Shown piece by piece: positions 11,130-19,423 of a stretch of DNA of 64,000 nucleotides. This stretch comes from Candidatus Saccharimonadota bacterium (GTDB lineage: Bacteria > Patescibacteriota > Saccharimonadia > Saccharimonadales > Saccharimonadaceae). Position 1 is the stretch's first letter, and every line of letters starts with the position of its first letter. The notes beneath the pieces are model-generated. The model was not told where the DNA came from. It did not search any database and saw only the letters and a program-made list of their open reading frames with translations. The position numbers were made by a program, and so were the translations under genes. The stretch spans positions 310,001-374,000 of the forward strand of contig CAJPOP010000001.1 of assembly GCA_905372305.1 (NCBI GenBank), read 5' to 3'.

Positions 11130-12902
11130 TTACTCCTCGATGAATCCGCCTGATTGCCGCGCCCACAACTTAGCGTAAACGCCGTGTTTTTTGGCAAGCA
11201 ATTGATCGTGTGAACCGTCTTCGACGATACGTCCGTTTTCCAGGACGATGATACGATCGAGCTTAGCGATGGTCGATAAGCGGTGGGCGATGACAATTGA
11301 CGTTCGGTTTTTCATCAACGTTTCCAGCGACTTTTGTATTAGCGCTTCTGATTCTGAGTCTAATGCCGACGTTGCCTCGTCAAGGACTAAAATTGGCGCA
11401 TCTTTCAAAATCGCCCTGGCAATGGCGATACGCTGCCGCTGTCCGCCCGAAAGTTTGACGCCGCGTTCACCGACTAGCGTGTCAAAACCGTCTTGCAGTT
11501 TGGCGATGAAGTCGTAAGCACCAGCCTTCTTAGCAGCTTTTTCAATTTCAGTATCAGTCGCGCCAGGCCGGCTGTAGGCGATATTCTCGCGGACGGAGCG
11601 GTGAAATAGTAGCGGCTCTTGCGGCACATAGGCGATTTGTTCGCGCAGGCTTGCCTGGGTAACTTCGGCGATGTTTTGCGCATCAATGGCAATCTCTCCT
11701 GAGTCAATATCGGCAAACCGTAACAATAATTTGGTGAGGGTAGTTTTGCCAGATCCGCTTGATCCGACTAAGCCGATTTTTTCACCTGGCTGAATATTGA
11801 GCGAGAAATCATGAAACAAGGTGTCGCCTTGACCTTCGTCGTGAGTAAAGGTTACGTTGTCCATGACAATGCCGCCGCGTTTAATTTTTAGTTTTTTGTC
11901 GCTGCGATCAACCAGCGTCGTTGGTGTTTTAAGGATTTCTACCATCTCGTGAGCATCGCCAATAACGCGATTGTAGCTGCGCATAATGCTGTTCATATTC
12001 CACAATTCGCGCGCCACACTGCCCGTATACGTTATGATTAAGTAAACTGATGCTACTGATACTAGATTGTGCTGGGCGGCGTATACTGCAAAAGCAATTG
12101 CACCAATTCTGATAATTGTGTTTATACTAGAATAAACGGTACTAACCTTTAAGAAACCGCGCATTGTACCCAAGCTGGCTTTGCGCCATGAACCGACCGT
12201 TTTTGAAAAGCGGTTTTGTTCTAGCGATTCAGCGCCAGACGATTTAACTGCCAAAATGTTTGAAACCATGTCGGCTAATTGGCCGCTAACTTTATTGCTG
12301 GCTTTAGCCTCTTTTTCGCTCAATTTGGCCATTGGCCTAGAGCCAAAATAGACGGCAATACTAAAAATAATTGAAAAGATAAACAGGAATAAAGCATATT
12401 GCCAAATTAATGTCGATAAAATGATTATTGATCCAGCTAAGGAAATAACCAACGGCAAAATCGACCAGAAAATTGTATCCCAAAAACGTTCGACTGCACC
12501 GTTTAGTTTATTGGTTTGGCTTACAAGTGAGCCGCCGAATTTATTAGCATGGAAAAACATTGTTTGATTAGTTAACTTGTTGAAGCATCGCGAGTATAAA
12601 TCGCGTTGCAATGCAGTCTCGAACGTCCAAGTGAGATACAGTACCAAGCGCCAGCCAATCACCATCGAACACAACTGGCTAATACCGTATAGGATAATTA
12701 GCGTCCATAAATTATTGGCAGTTTGCAACTGGTTGTGCTGGATAATATTAAGCAGCTCTGCAATAACAAGCGGGCCAACAAAAATAGAAATGACAATCGT
12801 AGTAATTATAAAAAATATTGCCAGATTCCTGCGGCGCCTGTAGGGCACAGATATTTGCCAGAATAAGCGTAAAATTTCTTTATCGTTAATTTTATTTTTC
12901 AA
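11130..12902 (-). CDS. ABC exporter, fused permease and ATPase (MsbA/multidrug type)
   Basis: 590 residues. A six-helix transmembrane domain (about 1-320) is followed by an ATPase domain with Walker A GSSGSGKTT (about 380), signature LSGGQRQRIAIARAI, Walker B ILVLDEATSALD and the H-loop AHRLSTI. It would work as a homodimer exporting lipids, peptides or drugs; the substrate cannot be told. Its start overlaps the end of the Nudix gene by 11 bases, so the two are co-transcribed. Confidence 0.93.
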   Translation of the reverse strand: MKNKINDKEILRLFWQISVPYRRRRNLAIFFIITTIVISIFVGPLVIAELLNIIQHNQLQTANNLWTLIILYGISQLCSMVIGWRLVLYLTWTFETALQRDLYSRCFNKLTNQTMFFHANKFGGSLVSQTNKLNGAVERFWDTIFWSILPLVISLAGSIIILSTLIWQYALFLFIFSIIFSIAVYFGSRPMAKLSEKEAKASNKVSGQLADMVSNILAVKSSGAESLEQNRFSKTVGSWRKASLGTMRGFLKVSTVYSSINTIIRIGAIAFAVYAAQHNLVSVASVYLIITYTGSVARELWNMNSIMRSYNRVIGDAHEMVEILKTPTTLVDRSDKKLKIKRGGIVMDNVTFTHDEGQGDTLFHDFSLNIQPGEKIGLVGSSGSGKTTLTKLLLRFADIDSGEIAIDAQNIAEVTQASLREQIAYVPQEPLLFHRSVRENIAYSRPGATDTEIEKAAKKAGAYDFIAKLQDGFDTLVGERGVKLSGGQRQRIAIARAILKDAPILVLDEATSALDSESEALIQKSLETLMKNRTSIVIAHRLSTIAKLDRIIVLENGRIVEDGSHDQLLAKKHGVYAKLWARQSGGFIEE

Positions 12903-13407
12903 GATAACTCCTTTCGTCGATAAAATATTTTTTTGCTAATTTAACCATTCGCTCGCCGATTTCACCATATTTTATTAGCAAATTGACCTGGCTTAAGTCA
13001 ACCATGGTATTTTTAATAACTCCGCCGCCCGGGTCATTAACGAACTTGCCGATTTTTTCCAGTTTGGCATATACTCGAAATTGGAAAATTTGCTTACCAT
13101 CAGGTTCGGTTAAGTGCTGATATCCAAGCGGTTGCCATTCAATCACGCGCATATTACATTCTTCAATCATCTCGCGAGCAATAGTCTGTTCAATTGTCTC
13201 GCCTAGCTCGGTACGCCCGCCTGGTAAATTAAATTCTTTTTCGCATGTTAGGCTGGTGATGAGCGGTACTTGACCATCCAAGTCGCCTATCGCATAAACT
13301 TGTTGCCACGGTAAATCGGGGATTCTGCTTTTAGTAGTCACTGTGTACCAGTTTGCCAGTATTTTCTGTTTGTTATAAATGAATGATGATTCTATTTCTG
13401 GTTTCAT
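12892..13407 (-). CDS. Nudix hydrolase
   Basis: 171 residues with a Nudix box GGRTELGETIEQ...REMIEEC (about residues 78-97); the usual Gly near its end is Asn. The substrate is unknown: Nudix enzymes hydrolyse nucleoside diphosphates linked to other groups. AAGGAAAG precedes ATG 13407. It is the first gene of a two-gene operon with the ABC exporter. Confidence 0.85.
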   Translation of the reverse strand: MKPEIESSFIYNKQKILANWYTVTTKSRIPDLPWQQVYAIGDLDGQVPLITSLTCEKEFNLPGGRTELGETIEQTIAREMIEECNMRVIEWQPLGYQHLTEPDGKQIFQFRVYAKLEKIGKFVNDPGGGVIKNTMVDLSQVNLLIKYGEIGERMVKLAKKYFIDERSYLEK

Positions 13408-13599
13408 GGCTTTCCTTATATTAAGTTTTTAATTGCGAATTAGTACCTCTTTGCCATTTGAATATTAACATAGGACTCACTGTAGATCCTTGTATGAGCA
13501 AGCGTATAGGGCTACTAATTATAAAGTATAATTGTAATTAATGTCAAATGCTATAATAATAAAAAACTAGGTAAGCATATCACAATTTAAAATAATAGG

Positions 13600-13634
13600 T
13601 TGCATTACTATTGTAAATCATTTACAATAGTAAT
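13600..13634 (+). promoter_or_regulatory. Promoter overlapped by a perfect Fur-type palindrome
   Basis: TTGCAT (13600-13605) and TACAAT (13623-13628) are 17 bp apart. A perfect inverted repeat covers 13604-13634: half-site ATTACTATTGTAAA, a three-base centre TCA, then its exact complement. The palindrome ends on the base before ATG 13635, so a bound dimer would block the promoter and the transcription start. This is the expected autoregulatory operator of the Fur-family gene that follows. Confidence 0.85.
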
Positions 13635-14045
13635 ATGAAGCAAGCGGCTAGTCGGAGAATTACGAAATACACAGGCGATGTACTGTCGATTATATGCCAG
13701 CTGCAGCACGCTACTAATTCTGAAATTGCTGGTCGGCTGAGAGAATCGTATCCGGACATTAGCGACACTACAGTTCATCGTATTACGCAGCGCTTATATA
13801 ACGATGGCGCAATTGGGCTGGCGCCTTCCTCGAGCCAGGGCTGTCTGCGATATGATTTTTCACCGGAATCACACGATCATTTTATATGCAGCGAGTGCGA
13901 TAGTTTACAGGATATTAAAGTTCCTGATTCAGTGCGTTGCCAGATCGAGCGCCAGCTTGATGGCTGCTGTTTCGATGGTCCTTTAGCCATTACTGGAGTA
14001 TGTCAACAATGCAAAAATAGAAGGAGGAATTATGGCATTAATTAG
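13635..14045 (+). CDS. Fur-family metalloregulator (Fur/Zur/PerR type)
   Basis: 136 residues. An N-terminal winged helix (about 10-75, with DTTVHRITQRL as the recognition helix) is followed by a metal-binding dimerisation domain with HDHFIC, CSEC and C-terminal CQQC, the structural zinc Cys4 site. Fur proteins repress iron, zinc or peroxide genes; the specificity cannot be decided from sequence. The thioredoxin gene overlaps its end, which leans towards a redox (PerR-like) role. The leaderless ATG sits directly after the palindrome described at 13600-13634. Confidence 0.9.
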   Translation: MKQAASRRITKYTGDVLSIICQLQHATNSEIAGRLRESYPDISDTTVHRITQRLYNDGAIGLAPSSSQGCLRYDFSPESHDHFICSECDSLQDIKVPDSVRCQIERQLDGCCFDGPLAITGVCQQCKNRRRNYGIN

Positions 14046-14370
14046 TATTACAACTAAACAAGAGTTTGAAGAAAAAGTGCTAAAAAGCAAGCGTCCGGTC
14101 TTGGTTGATTTTTGGGCGCCATGGTGTCCGCCGTGTCGAGCGATGGCGCCAATATTGCAGCAGATCGCTGACGAGACAGACTTTGATGTCGTCAAAATTG
14201 ACATTGATGCCAGTAGTGATAATAAAGAATTGGCTATGCATTACCGCGTGCGGGGTATTCCAAATATGAAGATTTTTGCTGCTGGCGAGGAAGTTGCTGA
14301 GCTGATCGGTATGAAGTCAAAACAGACACTAATTGATGCGTTGGAAGGGGCTAGTAAAGTAGAGAATTAG
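14032..14370 (+). CDS. trxA: Thioredoxin with WCPPC active site
   Basis: 112 residues, one thioredoxin fold. The active site is WAPWCPPCRAMAP, with Pro replacing the usual Gly of CGPC, and the cis-Pro segment is RGIPNMKIF. It reduces protein disulfides in the cytoplasm. Its Shine-Dalgarno site AGGAGG lies inside the end of the Fur-family gene (14-base overlap), so the two form one redox/metal-controlled operon. CPPC is an uncommon variant and would be expected to shift the redox potential. Confidence 0.92.
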   Translation: MALISITTKQEFEEKVLKSKRPVLVDFWAPWCPPCRAMAPILQQIADETDFDVVKIDIDASSDNKELAMHYRVRGIPNMKIFAAGEEVAELIGMKSKQTLIDALEGASKVEN

Positions 14371-14411
14371 CGTATTGCACATTAATATTAACGCCAAGTA
14401 TAATATAGTTT

Positions 14412-15704
14412 ATGAAGTGTACTGATAATAGCCTGGCTTATTATTGTCTATTGGCTATAATGTCAGGCAGCGTACTGGCGGCTACTGCTTTTGCGCCCCA
14501 TTGGATATTGCAGTTACCGGCTATATTAGCTACAGCGCCAATATTTTGGCTGCTGCGAAATGTGTCCGTAAGGTATACATATGCGGTAGGCGTGTGTTTT
14601 ACGCTCGCTTGGCTGATACCGACGACATATTGGTATTATACTTTCATGCTGCCTGGCGTTGCGTTTGCGGCAAGCGTCGGATGGGCGGCATTGGTCTCTA
14701 ATCTATTTTGGCTTGTTGGCTTGAGGAAAAAAATTGGAACACTGGCGGTCTGGATATTATTCACTCTTTTTTGGCTGATATTAACGTGGCTTCGGCTGCG
14801 ATTGCCGATTACTGAGGATTGGTGGCTGCCGCATTTAGGCTATAGCATTTGGTACAACAGCGGTGTCGTTTGGCTTGGTAAATTCGGCGGCGAGATAGTA
14901 ATGGAGCTGGCGCTATTGCTTAGCGGTATGGTTATTGCTTGTGTATTTGTTTGCTGCGGCTGGCGTAAGATGTTGGTAGCTAGTGTGTTAATTGTTGTGG
15001 CGTTTGTTGGGTTGAATAATATAGTTTGGAATATGCCTGCAAAACCAATTCATCCTGTCGTCGCTATACAAAAGATGACTCGCGGCGGTATAGATATGCC
15101 AGCAACTAAGCAAGATATAGAGGACCTGATAGCTATGACAAAGCAGGCGGCAAGTAGTCGTCGCAATGTACCTACAACGATCGTATGGCCAGAGAACTCA
15201 GTTCCTAAATCTTCTTATAATCGCGTAGCAGAATTTGCGGCGCAAATGCGTAGCTTAATTATATATCATACAACAGAGCGTGTTGGTAAAAAGGTATATA
15301 AAAAAGTTGTTGCTATTGACGGTACAACAGGCAAAATTATTCTTACTAATTATAAACAACACTTAGCGCCGGATGAGAGAACTGGCTTGCCGCGAATGTC
15401 GCGGAATATAAGTGCATTTTATAACCGACATATAACCGCCTATATATGTTATGATTTGCACTATCCAGATATCGTTGAACGATTACGTGGTAGCGATATT
15501 GCATATGTAACTCTCAATGACGCAGCGTATGGTTATTTACAGAAGCAGTTTCATGCAGCAGATATTGCTTTGCGCGCTGTTCAGGCATATACGTCTATTG
15601 TTGTCGCTGGGACTAGTGGTCCAACTATGATTGTCAATAGTAATGGGGTTATTCTCAGATTATTGCACAGTGTTAATGCTGGGTATATCCAGGGCGGCTA
15701 TTAA
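14412..15704 (+). CDS. Apolipoprotein N-acyltransferase-like carbon-nitrogen hydrolase
   Basis: 430 residues. About six membrane helices fill the N-terminal half (1-210), followed by a nitrilase-fold domain with the Glu-Lys-Cys triad: Glu in TIVWPENS (about 259), Lys in TNYKQHLAP (about 315) and Cys in AYICYDLHYP (about 352). This is the Lnt architecture, which N-acylates lipoproteins at the membrane, but the protein is shorter and divergent, so another amide reaction is possible. TATAAT (14399-14404) ends seven bases before ATG: leaderless. Confidence 0.8.
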   Translation: MKCTDNSLAYYCLLAIMSGSVLAATAFAPHWILQLPAILATAPIFWLLRNVSVRYTYAVGVCFTLAWLIPTTYWYYTFMLPGVAFAASVGWAALVSNLFWLVGLRKKIGTLAVWILFTLFWLILTWLRLRLPITEDWWLPHLGYSIWYNSGVVWLGKFGGEIVMELALLLSGMVIACVFVCCGWRKMLVASVLIVVAFVGLNNIVWNMPAKPIHPVVAIQKMTRGGIDMPATKQDIEDLIAMTKQAASSRRNVPTTIVWPENSVPKSSYNRVAEFAAQMRSLIIYHTTERVGKKVYKKVVAIDGTTGKIILTNYKQHLAPDERTGLPRMSRNISAFYNRHITAYICYDLHYPDIVERLRGSDIAYVTLNDAAYGYLQKQFHAADIALRAVQAYTSIVVAGTSGPTMIVNSNGVILRLLHSVNAGYIQGGY

Positions 15705-15737
15705 TACAAAAGGAAATGTTAATCATATATACTTGAT

Positions 15738-16646
15738 ATGAAATCACAAGGTAATAATTATCAAAAGCTTTTCGTGCGAAGATCGCTAAGATATTTACCG
15801 CACCATACCCTAATGTTAATTATTTACAAAAGCAAGTTGCTTCGTTTTGAAAAGGCTTTAGATACCATCGCTAAAAGGAAAATAATTAATGTAAATGATT
15901 TACTTTCATTTGATAGCTCTGAGATAAGAGAATATCAAAAACTAACGAAAGAGACTCAATTCTGGCATGGTACTGGTCGTTGGCAGCACGGTAAGGACGG
16001 TATCGTTGATGTAATGAAAAGTTTTTGCGATATTGCTGGTCTCAAGCCATCCCGCGATGTGTATGCAGTTTTTGGCGGCAGTGATCGGCATATTGTACAC
16101 TCGGTTTCATTATGCCGGAGCCGGATGGTGGCGCGATCATATGCTGACATGCATGGTCTTGGCTGGAAAGAGAAAAATCGCTATGGCGACGCTCTGACTT
16201 GGACGTCATATTACTACAGTTTGTTTTATGCGCGACTATTTACGGTCAATGGGGTCAAAGTGTTGCGCCGTTGGAAAACTTGGCGTACATTGTCGCATGA
16301 TGAAAATGGCGATAATACTTGGGGAAAGAAAGTGAATAAGCAGGCACGCGATGTATGGGATATCTTCTGTCTGGGTAGTGATATTTCGGGTAATTATCCA
16401 ATTTTAGTTGGTGTTAGGAGTCTTGATTCGCAATTAAAACTAGAAAAACCAATGAGTCATTACGAAGTACGCGCTGATAAACGAATAGGCGTTGCAAATA
16501 TTTCACACATAGAAGTTCCTCGCGATAAGCAGGACGAAATGCGAGAATTATTGCTTTCATGCGGTATCGACATACCAGTGACGAGCATTGAACTAGGCGA
16601 ATGCGTCAGCGCGCAGAAGCGTTTTACTGAATTGCTCGGTTGGTAG
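15738..16646 (+). CDS. Unknown protein with ADP-ribosyltransferase-like motifs
   Basis: 302 residues, no membrane segment. I do not recognise a named family. An HGT motif in QFWHGTGRW (His 77), a conserved-looking SRMVARSYADMHG segment (about 128-140), an aromatic run YYYSLFYARL (about 158-167) and glutamates in HYEV (243) and ISHIEV (259) are arranged like the H-Y-E core of diphtheria-toxin/PARP-type ADP-ribosyltransferases. This is an inference from motif order only. A TATACT box ends four bases before ATG. The coding sequence contains a near copy of the Fur-type palindrome core at 15888-15903. Confidence 0.6.
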   Translation: MKSQGNNYQKLFVRRSLRYLPHHTLMLIIYKSKLLRFEKALDTIAKRKIINVNDLLSFDSSEIREYQKLTKETQFWHGTGRWQHGKDGIVDVMKSFCDIAGLKPSRDVYAVFGGSDRHIVHSVSLCRSRMVARSYADMHGLGWKEKNRYGDALTWTSYYYSLFYARLFTVNGVKVLRRWKTWRTLSHDENGDNTWGKKVNKQARDVWDIFCLGSDISGNYPILVGVRSLDSQLKLEKPMSHYEVRADKRIGVANISHIEVPRDKQDEMRELLLSCGIDIPVTSIELGECVSAQKRFTELLGW

Positions 16647-16709
16647 AGAAAAGAAATTAGACTAAAGCTGACGAAGTGGATGTGATAAGATTATTATTAA
16701 TAATAATAT

Positions 16710-17297
16710 ATGAAGTCACATACTGAACCGCTTTTGTATGATCAGATCGCAGCCGATCCAATGAATGATGATTTTACTAATAGAGGTTGGTTGCCTGTAT
16801 ATTCTGCTTCGTCAAGTTCGCGAATTGTACTGGTCGGGCAGGCGCCAGGTCGAATTGCTCAGCAGACGCTAAAGCCGTGGAATGATGCGAGCGGTCGCTT
16901 GCTTCGGCAATGGCTTAACGTAACGGACGAGCAGTTTTACAATCCTGACCTCTTTGCGCTGATGCCGATAGATTTTTATTATCCAGGCAAGGGAGCACAC
17001 GGTGATTTGCCGCCTCGCTTGGATTTTGCCAGGAAATGGCATCCGCGTTTGCTAGCGCAGATGCCGAATGTGCGATTGACAATTTTGGTTGGTTCGTATG
17101 CGCAAAAATATTATCTTGATCGCCGCGCCAAGCAGAATTTGACGGCAACTGTGGCGGACTTTAATATGTATTTGCCAGATTATTTTCCATTGGTTCATCC
17201 ATCGCCGCTCAATATTGGTTGGCGCAAACGTAATCCCTGGTTTGAATCGGACGTTATTCCAGTTCTACAAACGATAGTTAAGGAGGTATTGTCATGA
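16710..17297 (+). CDS. Uracil-DNA glycosylase-superfamily protein
   Basis: 195 residues. The N-terminal motif VGQAPG (about 43-48) with following GRLLRQWL, and the C-terminal HPSPLNIGWRKRNPWF motif (about 157-173), match the two signature blocks of the uracil-DNA glycosylase superfamily, family 4/5-like or the related uncharacterised group. The likely role is removing uracil or damaged bases from DNA. The stop overlaps the next start (ATGA at 17294). Confidence 0.82.
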   Translation: MKSHTEPLLYDQIAADPMNDDFTNRGWLPVYSASSSSRIVLVGQAPGRIAQQTLKPWNDASGRLLRQWLNVTDEQFYNPDLFALMPIDFYYPGKGAHGDLPPRLDFARKWHPRLLAQMPNVRLTILVGSYAQKYYLDRRAKQNLTATVADFNMYLPDYFPLVHPSPLNIGWRKRNPWFESDVIPVLQTIVKEVLS

Positions 17298-17662
17298 CAG
17301 TTTATAAAATTAAACGAATTTACGAATCGCCAGAATCGGACGATGGCTACCGCGTGCTAGTTGACCGATTATGGCCGCGCGGTATCAGTAAAGAACGAGC
17401 GGCGCTAGACGAGTGGGCTAAAGAAATCGCGCCAACCAATGAGCTGCGCCAATGGTTTAATCATGACCCAGAAAAATTTACAGAATTTTCAGAACGTTAC
17501 AGAAAAGAGTTAGATGAAAATCCTGCCGTTATCAAGGCGAGAAATGACTGGACTAATCATCCAACCGTTACGCTATTGTATAGCGCTAAGGATGTGGAGT
17601 TTAACCAGGCGGTAGTACTTAAGCAATGGTTGGAGAAGACAGATTCTAATAATGTAATCTGA
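17294..17662 (+). CDS. DUF488 family protein (YeaO-like)
   Basis: 122 residues. VDRLWPRGISKE near residue 22 and the WAKEIAPTNELRQWFNHDPEKF block are the DUF488/YeaO signature. The biochemical role is unknown. It is translationally coupled to the glycosylase-like gene by ATGA. A perfect 11-bp hairpin follows at 17751. Confidence 0.85.
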   Translation: MTVYKIKRIYESPESDDGYRVLVDRLWPRGISKERAALDEWAKEIAPTNELRQWFNHDPEKFTEFSERYRKELDENPAVIKARNDWTNHPTVTLLYSAKDVEFNQAVVLKQWLEKTDSNNVI

Positions 17663-17750
17663 GACGATGACTATCAATACGTTTTTAGAAAAACACGACT
17701 AGCTTGATGATCGTTGACAAGAAAGTACGCAGTGAAATATCGAAACAAGA

Positions 17751-17780
17751 ACTAAACCGCCGATACACTGGCGGTTTAGT
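17751..17780. terminator. Strong hairpin between convergent genes
   Basis: ACTAAACCGCC and its exact complement flank an eight-base loop. No T-run follows on either strand, so it is terminator-like rather than a classic intrinsic terminator. It sits between convergent transcripts. Confidence 0.55.
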
Positions 17781-17803
17781 ATATTAAATATGAGTTTATA
17801 GTT

Positions 17804-18139
17804 TTATTTTTCTAACTTTTTCCTCTGCTTTGACTTTACAATTGGCAGGGCAACAGCGCAGCCAATCGCTCCAAGTATCGATACGACGGCGATTTGGCGC
17901 ATAATATATTTACCCCTGCCGAACGGACCTTCTTCCCATGCCATATGAGCTTTCAAACTTTCTGAAGTTATCGGGCAATTTTTCTTAGTGTCTTTGAATC
18001 CGGAACTTGGCTGGCCGTTTTTGACGCAAACATATTCTGGTTCCGGTTCGGACGGCGGTATGCAGCTGACAGCAATTAATACTGCTGCAATAACCGCAAG
18101 CGATCCAGCGATGATTAATAGTAATTTTGGCGTTTTCAT
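17804..18139 (-). CDS. Small membrane protein, function unknown
   Basis: 111 residues: an N-terminal membrane segment ending in AVSCIPP (a weak lipobox-like site), a polar middle part with paired cysteines (YVCVKNG, KKNCPIT), and a second membrane helix (about 82-100) before a basic tail. The start is fixed by AAGGAGG. I recognise no family; two extracytoplasmic cysteines might form a disulfide. Confidence 0.65.
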   Translation of the reverse strand: MKTPKLLLIIAGSLAVIAAVLIAVSCIPPSEPEPEYVCVKNGQPSSGFKDTKKNCPITSESLKAHMAWEEGPFGRGKYIMRQIAVVSILGAIGCAVALPIVKSKQRKKLEK

Positions 18140-18186
18140 AAAACCTCCTTAATTTAACAAAGCTTACAGATATTGTAGCATGAGGT

Positions 18187-18558
18187 TTATCTGTTGATAA
18201 TTTTAAGTTTACCGTATCGGGCGATTAATAGCCAAACAGTTGCTAAACCCGCTAGTATGCCGTCGCCGATTCCTGAGGGTACCATGAAAATCATCAGGAT
18301 AAGGGTAATTATACATATAATCATTGCTAGCCACCAACTCCACAATAAATTTCGCCACAAACCAATTGCTGCAGCTATTCTCAGCAATCCAAAAATTATG
18401 CCGATGATACCAATCATTATCAAATTATCTCGCAAAAATGGCATTGCGAAAATATAATCTTTGGTTTTGCTGACTGGCAAAAGCGCCATCAGCCCGCCAA
18501 CAATTTCAAGAGAGCCGTGAATAGATAGTGTGATTGCTGCATATTTTAAGTGCTTCAT
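18187..18558 (-). CDS. Four-TM membrane protein, function unknown
   Basis: 123 residues with four predicted membrane helices, Gly- and Ile-rich, including GIIFGLLRIAAAIGLWR. It resembles small uncharacterised integral membrane families but I cannot name one. A minus-strand TATAAT (18574-18569) ends ten bases before ATG 18558, which supports expression. Confidence 0.65.
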   Translation of the reverse strand: MKHLKYAAITLSIHGSLEIVGGLMALLPVSKTKDYIFAMPFLRDNLIMIGIIGIIFGLLRIAAAIGLWRNLLWSWWLAMIICIITLILMIFMVPSGIGDGILAGLATVWLLIARYGKLKIINR

Positions 18559-18668
18559 ACGCTAACTAATTATAACATGCCGATGTATTGTGGAGAAATG
18601 TCTGCGGTAGTTTATTTATTAACTCAATCTAGTGGTGCAGACGGTAGTTGTAGGCTATAATAATTGTT

Positions 18669-19406
18669 ATGAATAATGGGCAAATTCCTGAAATTAATAA
18701 AGTTAAACTATTGGTCCGTGAGTTACTAGGCAGCGATACCTCAGGTCACGCCGATGATCATGTCGAGCGAGTGGCGCTGCTGGCAGAGCGTTTTGCTAGC
18801 GAATGCAGCGAGCCAGTGGATTTGCAAGAAGTGCTGTTGACGGCTTGGCTGCATGACGTTGATGATTACAAATTGGTCGGCAAGGCGCAGGCAGAGAAAT
18901 TAACGAACGCAGTAAATATTATGGCGCAGGCAGGGGTGTCCAACGACTTAAGCCGGGCGGCGCTGGAAAATATTGCGGCGATTGGTTATAGCAAACGGCT
19001 AAACGGCAAGCAACCGCAGCGGCTGGCGGGTCAAATTGTATCTGACGCTGATATGTGCGATGCTATTGGCGCGGTCGGGATTGAGCGGGCGCTGGTCTAT
19101 GCTTGCCATCACGGCGGGCGGATTTTTGATCCCAAAGTTTGGCCGAATGTTAATCTGGCGGCGCATGAATATAATGCTGACGGCAATACGCATGATACCG
19201 ACGGCTTCATTAATCACTTCTTTGAAAAGCTGCTGAAACTGAAAGGCTTGATGCTGACGGAGCCGGGACGAATAGAAGCGGAAAGTCGCCAGCAAATTAT
19301 GGTTGATTTCTTACGCCATTATTTCCGCGAGAAGAATGCGTTGGAGTGGAGCGAGTTTTTAGAAAAATATTTGTTAAAAATAGTTAATGTAAATGATTTA
19401 CAATAG
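18669..19406 (+). CDS. HD-domain phosphohydrolase
   Basis: 245 residues. The metal-binding HD pattern is visible: His in ADDHVERV (about 31), LHDVDD (about 61-66) and the later Asp in VSDADMCDA (about 128). It belongs with uncharacterised YedJ-like HD hydrolases; the substrate is unknown, probably a phosphorylated nucleotide. TATAAT (18656-18661) ends seven bases before ATG: leaderless. Its last codons overlap the Fur-type palindrome at 19388. Confidence 0.82.
   Translation: MNNGQIPEINKVKLLVRELLGSDTSGHADDHVERVALLAERFASECSEPVDLQEVLLTAWLHDVDDYKLVGKAQAEKLTNAVNIMAQAGVSNDLSRAALENIAAIGYSKRLNGKQPQRLAGQIVSDADMCDAIGAVGIERALVYACHHGGRIFDPKVWPNVNLAAHEYNADGNTHDTDGFINHFFEKLLKLKGLMLTEPGRIEAESRQQIMVDFLRHYFREKNALEWSEFLEKYLLKIVNVNDLQ
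19386..19404 (+). promoter_or_regulatory. Second copy of the Fur-type palindrome core
   Basis: TGTAAATGATTTACA (19389-19403) is the exact reverse complement of the 15-bp core TGTAAATCATTTACA in the operator of the Fur-family gene. As there, its right arm contains TACAAT (19399-19404), a possible -10 box, placed before the gene at 19424. It also encodes the last residues of the HD protein, so coding constraint is an alternative explanation. Confidence 0.5.
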
Positions 19407-19423
19407 GTAGAAAGGATTTTATT

